NCBI RefSeq assembly: GCF_042647165.1
Contig: NZ_JBHRUV010000023.1
DNA from: Camelimonas abortus
GTDB lineage: Bacteria > Pseudomonadota > Alphaproteobacteria > Rhizobiales > Beijerinckiaceae
Strand: one strand, 5' to 3'
Length of the DNA stretch: 28,392 nt
In this document: one piece after another, positions 23,063-28,392 of the stretch
How the letters are laid out: each line of letters starts with the position of its first letter
How positions within the stretch are numbered: the first letter of the stretch is position 1
Notes under the pieces: generated by a model
The model's database searches: none
What the model saw: the letters and a program-made list of their open reading frames with translations, nothing else
Told to the model about the DNA's origin: nothing
Position numbers and translations under genes: made by a program

Positions 23063-23953
23063 TCACGCGGCCGGGGGCGCGCCGCCTGCCGGACCGGCGC
23101 CGCCCTGCTCCGGCGTTTCTCCGGCCGCCTCCGGCTGCGCCGTCGCGGCGCCCGCCGGGGCGGCGCCGTGGCGCTGCAGGTTACGCCGGAAGGCGGCGAC
23201 GCCCACCGGAATCAGCAGCAGATAGGCCAGGGTCATCACCGTCAGCGTCTCGAAGGTGTAGCTGGCCAGCACGCCCGCGGCCAGCACGCAGGCCACGAAC
23301 AGCGGCAGCACCCGCTCGCGCGGAATGCGCTGGCCCAGCGTCTTGCCCGACCAGGTGGGGATGCGCGACACCATCATGAAGGCGATGAACAGCATGAAGA
23401 TGCTGATCATCCCGGGGAAATCGCGGGCAGGAACGCCGAGCAGGTGAAGGTAAACCGGCAGCAGCGCGCACAGAGCCCCGGCCGGGGCCGGAATGCCCAC
23501 GAAATAATTTTTCATCCACTCCGGCCGGTCGGGGTCGTCCAGCATGACGTTGAAGCGGGCGAGGCGCAGCGCCGCCGCCACGGCGAAGACCAGCGCCACG
23601 ATCCATCCCACCGAGCGCAGGCCGTCCAGCGCGAAGGTGTAGACCAGCAGCGCCGGGGCCACGCCGAAATTGACGAAATCGGCCAGCGAATCCAGCTCGG
23701 CGCCAAAGCGTGACGTGCCCTTGAGCAGGCGCGCCACCCGGCCGTCGACGCCGTCGAGGATGGCCGCGGCCAGCACGCACAGCACCGCCAGGTCGAGCTT
23801 GCCCTCAATGCCGAGACGGATGGCGCTGAGGCCGATGCACAGCGCCACCAGGGTGATGACGTTGGGCACCAGCACCCGCACCGGCACGGATTTGAGTCCC
23901 CGGCGCGGCGGCTCGCCGCCGTCCGGAGCGAAGGGGGGGAACAGGCCCGCCAT
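23063..23953 (-). CDS. pssA: CDP-diacylglycerol-serine O-phosphatidyltransferase PssA
   Basis: This 296-aa inner-membrane enzyme joins CDP-diacylglycerol and serine to phosphatidylserine. The CDP-alcohol phosphotransferase motif D-G-x2-A-R-x8-G-x3-D-x3-D is complete (Asp70, Gly71, Ala74, Arg75, Gly84, Asp88, Asp92). Hydrophobic segments follow: near 30-66, 97-122, and several between 150 and 255. The last 40 residues are an Ala/Pro/Gly-rich tail beyond the family domain. The ATG has GAGGA upstream and lies only ten bases after the psd stop, so the two genes form an operon making phosphatidylethanolamine. Confidence 0.94.
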   Translation of the reverse strand: MAGLFPPFAPDGGEPPRRGLKSVPVRVLVPNVITLVALCIGLSAIRLGIEGKLDLAVLCVLAAAILDGVDGRVARLLKGTSRFGAELDSLADFVNFGVAPALLVYTFALDGLRSVGWIVALVFAVAAALRLARFNVMLDDPDRPEWMKNYFVGIPAPAGALCALLPVYLHLLGVPARDFPGMISIFMLFIAFMMVSRIPTWSGKTLGQRIPRERVLPLFVACVLAAGVLASYTFETLTVMTLAYLLLIPVGVAAFRRNLQRHGAAPAGAATAQPEAAGETPEQGGAGPAGGAPPAA

Positions 23954-23963
23954 GGACAGGTCC

Positions 23964-24662
23964 TCAGGAGGCGACGAAGACGCGCGGCTGCGCGCCGGCG
24001 CGCAGGTCGGCCAGCACCGTCTCGCCGGCCACGGCGCGCTGGTTGAGACCCACCGCCGGAACCACGCCGGCCGGCAGGAACACGTCGACGCGCGAGCCGA
24101 ACCGGATCAGGCCGAAGCGCTGTCCGGCCGCCAGCTGGTCGCCTTCCTTCACGAAGCTGACGATGCGGCGGGCGACGAGACCGGCGATCTGCACCACGCC
24201 CACCGGCCCGCGCGGCGTCTCGATGACCATGGCGCTGCGCTCGTTGTCTTCGCTGGCCTTGTCGAGATCGGCGTTGAGGAACAGGCCGGGCGTATAGGCG
24301 ATGCGCGCCACGCGGCCCGCCACCGGGGCGCGGTTCACGTGCACGTCGAAGACGTTCATGAACACGGAGATGCGCAGCATCTTCTCCTGGCCGAGCTGCA
24401 GCTCCGGCGGGGGAACCACCTCGACGATGCTGCTGATGCGCCCGTCGGCCGGCGAGATCACCACGTCCGGGTCCTGCGGCGTCACGCGCACGGGGTCGCG
24501 GAAGAAATAGCAGATCCACAGGGTGACGACCGCGCCCGCCCAGCCCAGCGGCTCCCAGAGCCAGCCCAGAACCAGCGAGGCGACCACCCCGGCGATGATG
24601 AACGGGTAACCTTCCTTGTGGACCGGCGCCAACGTTTCACGAACCGAGTTGAAGACCGACAT
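23964..24662 (-). CDS. psd: Phosphatidylserine decarboxylase proenzyme
   Basis: The 232-aa protein is the short type of Psd that turns phosphatidylserine into phosphatidylethanolamine at the membrane. A hydrophobic N-terminal segment (21-52) is followed by YFFRDPVRVTPQDPDVVISPADGR, the family hallmark, and VFMNVFDVHVNRAPVAG. The self-cleavage site is Gly189-Ser190 in RFGSRVD, where the serine becomes the pyruvoyl cofactor of the small alpha chain. The ATG has GGAG five bases upstream. It is followed by pssA after ten bases; synthesis and decarboxylation of phosphatidylserine are thus co-transcribed. Confidence 0.94.
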   Translation of the reverse strand: MSVFNSVRETLAPVHKEGYPFIIAGVVASLVLGWLWEPLGWAGAVVTLWICYFFRDPVRVTPQDPDVVISPADGRISSIVEVVPPPELQLGQEKMLRISVFMNVFDVHVNRAPVAGRVARIAYTPGLFLNADLDKASEDNERSAMVIETPRGPVGVVQIAGLVARRIVSFVKEGDQLAAGQRFGLIRFGSRVDVFLPAGVVPAVGLNQRAVAGETVLADLRAGAQPRVFVAS

Positions 24663-24878
24663 TGCTGCTCCATGCTGGCCCGCAGGGCCCGGCCGGCGCG
24701 CGGCGGCCGGCGGGGCCCGGGGCGTTGAGTTAACGCGTTTTCACCCGGAAAGCGCGGTCCGTTCCCCTGCGGCGGACGTGCAGGACCGCGGGCCGCCGGC
24801 CGCGCGACGCCGCGCGGACCGGCATCCTTATCCTATCACACCGGCCGGAGAAACGCCGCCTGCCGCCGCGCCGGGCGT

Positions 24879-26881
24879 TCAGCCGGCGGCGAGACCCGGC
24901 GCCGCAGGCGCGACCGCGCCGTCCTCGCCGGTCTCGCGCAGGGTTTTCAGCGCCTCCTCCGCCCGGCGCTGTCGGCTCCAGAGGCCGGCGTAGACGCCCC
25001 CCCGGGCCAGCAGCTGCAGGTGGGTTCCGCGCTCGACGATCTCTCCCCACTCCAGCACCACGATCTCGTCGGCGTGTACGACGGTGGACAGGCGGTGGGC
25101 GATCACCAGGGTGGTGCGGCCGCGGCTGACCTCGGCCAGCGCCTCCTGGATCTGGCGCTCGGTGAAGCTGTCGAGGGCGGAGGTGGCCTCGTCCAGCACC
25201 AGGATGGGCGGCGCCTTCAGGATGGTCCGGGCGATGGCCACCCGCTGCTTCTCGCCGCCTGAGAGCTTGAGTCCGCGTTCGCCCACAAGCGTCTGGTATC
25301 CTTCAGGCATCGCCTCCACCACCGGCGCCAGCTGGGCCATGCGGGCGGCGGCGCGCACGTCCTCGTCGCTGGCGTCCCAGCGGCCGTAGCGGATGTTGTA
25401 GGCGATGGTGTCGTTGAACAGCACCGTGTCCTGCGGCACCATGCCGATGGCGGCGCGCAGGCTCTTCTGGGTGACGCGGGCGATGTCCTGGCCGTCGATG
25501 AGGATGCGGCCGGCGGTGGGCTCGTAGAAGCGGAACAGCAGGCGCGACAGGGTCGACTTGCCCGCCCCCGAGGGGCCGACGATGGCCACGGTGCGCCCGG
25601 CCGGGATCTCGAAGCTGATTCCCTTCAGTATCTCGCGGTCGGGCCGGTAGCCGAAGCGCACGTTCTCGAAGCNGTGCGCCCGGCCGGGATCTCGAAGCTG
25701 ATTCCCTTCAGTATCTCGCGGTCGGGCCGGTAGCCGAAGCGCACGTTCTCGAAGCGCACCGCGCCGCCGCGCACCTGCAGCGGCTGCGCGTCCGGCGCGT
25801 CGCGGATCTCGGGCTCCTGGTCCAGCACCGCGAACATCTGGCTGATGTCGAGCAACGACTGGCGGATCTCGCGGTAGATCATGCCCATGAAATTGAGCGG
25901 GACCGACAGCTGCACCAGCATGGCGTTGATCATCACGAAGCCGCCCACGGTGGCGCGGCCGGCGCGGATGTCCATGACGGCGAGGGCCATGGCGGCGGTG
26001 AGGCCGAGGGTGAAGATGATCACCTGGCCGGCGTTGAGCACCGCCAGCGACACGTAACTCTGCACGGAGCTGGCCTCGTAGCGGGCCATTGATTCGTCGT
26101 AGCGGCGTCCCTCGCGCTCCTCGGCGCCGAAATATTTCACCGTCTCGTAATTGAGCAGGGCGTCGACGGCGCGGGTCTGGACGACGTTGTCGGTCTCGTT
26201 CATGCGCCGGCGGATGGCGATGCGCCAGTTGGTGGCGTGGTAGGTATAGAGCACGTACAGCGCCACCATGACCACGACGATGGCGGCGTAGCGCCAGTCG
26301 AACTGCCAGGTGAGCACGCCCAGCACCAGGGCGAACTCGAGAATGGTGGGCAGCAGCTGCAGCACGAACAGCCGCGACAGCTCCTGCACGCCCGTCCGGC
26401 CGCGCTCGAGAATGCGGGTGAGCCCGCCCATGCGCCGGTCCAGGTGGAAGCGCAGGGAGAGCTGGTTCATGTGGTTGAAGACGTCAGTGGCGAGGCGGCG
26501 CACCGCCGCCATGGTCACGGTGGCGAACACCGCGTCGCGCATCTGGGTGAGCGCGGCCATGGCGATGCGGGAGAGGCCATAGAGCGCGGTGAGCGCCAGC
26601 GGCGCCTGCCACAGCCAGTGCGGCGCGTCGCCGGAGAACGGCTGGTCGCCGGCCAGCGCGTCCGTCGCCCACTTGAAGGCGTAGGGCATGGCGACGGTGA
26701 CCAGCTTGGCGGCGACGATCAGCAGCGTGGCCAGCCAGATGCGTCCCCTGAGATCGCGACGCTCCGCCGGCGGCCACAGATAGGGCGCGAGCCGCCGCGC
26801 CGTCGCCAGCAGGCCGTCGCCCGTCGCGGACGCTTCCGGCGCCGGAAATCCGCCGGCGTTACGCGCATGCCCCCGTGCCAT
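24879..26881 (-). CDS. Atm1/HMT1-type ABC exporter (split by assembly artefact)
   Basis: This is an ABC half-transporter with membrane and ATPase domains on one chain, of the ATM1/HMT1/ABCB7 group that exports glutathione-linked sulfur or metal compounds. Group markers are ALLNYETVKYFGAEEREGRRYD, LNFMGMIYREIRQSLLDISQMF and the six-helix region. The ATPase has Walker A GPSGAGKST, signature LSGGEKQR, Walker B ILVLDEATSALD and H-loop AHRLSTV. A duplicated 82-bp segment plus one N (25591-25755) shifts the frame between GISFEIPAGR and TVAIVGPSGAG. Dropping 83 bases restores one continuous 639-residue protein, normal for the family, so the gene is probably intact in the genome. I prefer the ATG at 26881; a GTG one codon upstream is possible. 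The spacing to psd is 216 bp. Confidence 0.9.
25591..25755. repeat. 82-bp perfect direct repeat around an N (assembly join)
   Basis: Positions 25591-25672 and 25674-25755 are identical over all 82 bases, separated by a single N at 25673. The pattern is what results when two contigs with overlapping ends are joined without merging the overlap. It adds 83 bases, which is not a multiple of three, and so breaks the exporter gene. Confidence 0.93.
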
Positions 26882-27211
26882 CACTGCTCACCCCTGCCCT
26901 GCCTGTCGCGACCGCCGCCCGCCGCGCGGAAGCGCGAACGCCCCGGCGGCGGCTCCGCGGGACCGCCGGCGATACATACCCTTTTCCTGGCGGAATGGAG
27001 GCGGAGCCGCCGGGCCATGCCCTGCGCGCCCGCCAGGCGGCGCCGCGACGGCGCAGTCCGCCCGTCAGCCGGGACACGGTCCGGCCGGACCGGGCCTCGC
27101 CGGACCGGAGCGGGCGGAACCCGGTCTGGGCCGCCCGGTCCGGGGCGACTCCGGCCTGGGGCGACCCCGGCCTGCCGGCGCCGCGCTGAGTCACGCCCGG
27201 CCGGCGGCGGG
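26882..27211. other. Intergenic region between LysM gene and exporter
   Basis: These 330 bp carry no supported gene. The region holds a 14-bp perfect palindrome GGTCCGGCCGGACC (27078-27091), several CCGGACCGG-like motifs and a two-copy 16-bp tandem repeat (27142-27157 and 27158-27173, one mismatch). None has a T-run, so no terminator for the LysM gene can be called. The promoter of the exporter should lie near 26900-27000. Confidence 0.5.
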
Positions 27212-28392
27212 CTATTTCTCGCTCACGTCGCCGTGCCTGCCGCGTTGGACGCCGCCGCGGGCGGGATCATGCCCCGGCATGGGCAGAACGAACACCTGGC
27301 CCGGATAGATCAGGTCGCGGTCGGCGATCTGGTCCTGGTTGGCTTCATAAATGGTGGTGTAGCGCGAGCCAAGGCGGTAGGTGCGGCGGCTGATGCTCCA
27401 TAGGCTCTCGCCCTTGCGCACCACATGGGTGCGCGCCGGCGCGGTCTTCGCCGCCTCCTGGGACGGGCGCCGGCCCTGGCCGGCGCCCGCCGCGCCGGAA
27501 TCCCCGGCGGCGCCCTGCGCCCCGCTGTCCTGCGCCGCAGCCTGCGCGGCGGCGTCGTGACGCCCCGGCTCCCACGGCGCCTCCGCCCGCGACAGCACCC
27601 GGCCCGTGGCCGGATCGACCTCGTCGAGGCGCACGCGGCAGTCGCCCCCAGGCATCGACCAACGCAGGGAGAATTCAGCCTCGCCGCGCTGGTTGGCGAC
27701 GGCGGAGGCGGCCAGCGCGTCGTTCAGGTAAAGGCGCAGCGTCGCGCCCGGCTTCGCCCGGCCGACGACATAGAGCCTGCCGTCGTCGTCGGCCTCCACC
27801 TGCAGCACGCGCACGCCGGCATCCGCATGGGCGTCCGGCTGCTTCGCCCCTTCCGTCGCGGTTTCCCGCGCCGTTTCCCGCGCAGCTCGGGTCTCCCCGG
27901 CCTTCGCCTGCCCGGCGGGCGCGCCGGGTCCGCCGGCCGGCTCCGCCGCCTCCGGGGCGGCGGGCGGCGCCTCCGGGCGGGACAGCACCCGGGTCGGCCG
28001 GTCCGGCTCCACCAGCGCCACCAGCGGCGGGCGCGGCGGATCGACGTCCACCATCACGGTCTGGCGCGACTGGACCGGCGCGCCCGTCTGGCCCGTGGCG
28101 CGCAGGCCCAGCTCGTGGCGGCCGCGCGGCAGCGGATCGACGGTGAAGGCGAACAGGCCGGAGCCGTCCGCGGTCTCGCGGCGCAGCGGCGCAAGGGCGC
28201 CGTCGGGGTTGCGGGAGAGCAGCTCGACGGCGGCGCCAGGGGCCGCCCGGCCGGCGATCACCGCCGCCCCGTCCGGCTCCACCCGCACCACGTCGAAGGC
28301 GGGAATCACGTTGCCGGCGCGCGCCTCGCCCGCCTTCCCGGCCGCGCCCGGCTCCGCTGTTCCGGCGTCCGCGGCCTGCCCCACGCCGGCCG
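27212..28392 (-). CDS. LysM domain protein with Ig-like repeats, 5' end missing
   Basis: The frame is open to the window edge, so the start is outside; the GTG at 28384 is not a credible start because related proteins have an N-terminal membrane segment before this point. Visible parts: an Ig-like/carboxypeptidase-regulatory-like unit (PAFDVVRVEPDGAAVIAGRA, then PGAAVELLSRNPDG), a long Ala/Pro/Glu-rich linker, a second unit (VEADDDGRLYVVGRAKPGAT and on), another low-complexity linker and a C-terminal LysM domain of about 50 residues (HVVRKGESLWSISRRTYRLG to YPGQVFVLP). LysM binds peptidoglycan, so a cell-envelope location is likely. Proteins of this layout next to the exporter and psd-pssA are common in Hyphomicrobiales. 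The exact role is unknown. Confidence 0.87.
   Translation of the reverse strand, partial: AGVGQAADAGTAEPGAAGKAGEARAGNVIPAFDVVRVEPDGAAVIAGRAAPGAAVELLSRNPDGALAPLRRETADGSGLFAFTVDPLPRGRHELGLRATGQTGAPVQSRQTVMVDVDPPRPPLVALVEPDRPTRVLSRPEAPPAAPEAAEPAGGPGAPAGQAKAGETRAARETARETATEGAKQPDAHADAGVRVLQVEADDDGRLYVVGRAKPGATLRLYLNDALAASAVANQRGEAEFSLRWSMPGGDCRVRLDEVDPATGRVLSRAEAPWEPGRHDAAAQAAAQDSGAQGAAGDSGAAGAGQGRRPSQEAAKTAPARTHVVRKGESLWSISRRTYRLGSRYTTIYEANQDQIADRDLIYPGQVFVLPMPGHDPARGGVQRGRHGDVSEK

Noticed and set aside
24879..26881. Exporter as a true pseudogene or two separate genes
   Set aside because: The break coincides exactly with an N flanked by identical copies, and deleting one copy restores a full-length protein with all motifs.
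1..28392. CRISPR arrays, tRNA or rRNA genes, insertion sequences, prophage
   Set aside because: No regularly spaced repeats, tRNA T-loop patterns, transposase motifs or phage genes were found on either strand by reading.

Overview
This is a GC-rich (about 70%) chromosomal stretch of an alphaproteobacterium, most likely Hyphomicrobiales (Rhizobiales). The basis is the strong G/C bias at third codon positions, the gene order LysM protein - Atm1-type ABC exporter - psd - pssA at the right end, and housekeeping genes of alphaproteobacterial type (maf, yacG, trhO). It looks like draft sequence. The left edge cuts an HpaB-family gene. A single N at 25673 separates two identical 82-bp copies, which artificially splits the ABC exporter gene.

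Layout. 1-1945: an HpaB-like monooxygenase fragment and its flavin reductase (minus), divergent from a MarR regulator (plus). 2024-8222: housekeeping and solo genes, namely a cysteine hydrolase of the isochorismatase family, a small secreted protein, a ClC chloride/proton antiporter, the tRNA hydroxylase TrhO, an ArsC/YffB-like reductase, an L-2-hydroxyglutarate oxidase-like FAD enzyme and a YegP/DUF1508 protein. 8223-8927 is gene-poor and carries a three-copy 15-bp tandem repeat. 8928-10154 is an orphan substrate-binding protein.

10271-15410 is the most coherent system: a complete sulfonate-sulfur operon on the minus strand. In transcription order it holds a possible 22-residue leader ORF, an unrecognised 93-aa protein, an MsuE-type FMN reductase, SsuA, SsuD, SsuC and SsuB, closed by a clear rho-independent terminator. 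MsuE supplies FMNH2 to the SsuD monooxygenase, and SsuABC imports the sulfonate. The leader ORF ends inside a hairpin and the 93-aa gene is coupled to msuE by an ATGA overlap. These two elements are the best candidates for something undescribed.

15716-18446: a PaaI-type thioesterase, a VOC protein, a small HAD phosphatase-like protein and a luciferase-like flavin oxidoreductase. 18537-21469: an aminoglycoside-phosphotransferase-like kinase of the ACAD10/ACAD11 type and two short-chain dehydrogenases, pointing to acyl-CoA or hydroxy-acid metabolism, with well-formed terminators. 21790-28392: a possible tiny membrane protein, then yacG, maf, pssA, psd, the Atm1-type exporter and a LysM protein that runs off the right edge. 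No tRNA, rRNA, CRISPR array, insertion sequence or phage gene was seen.
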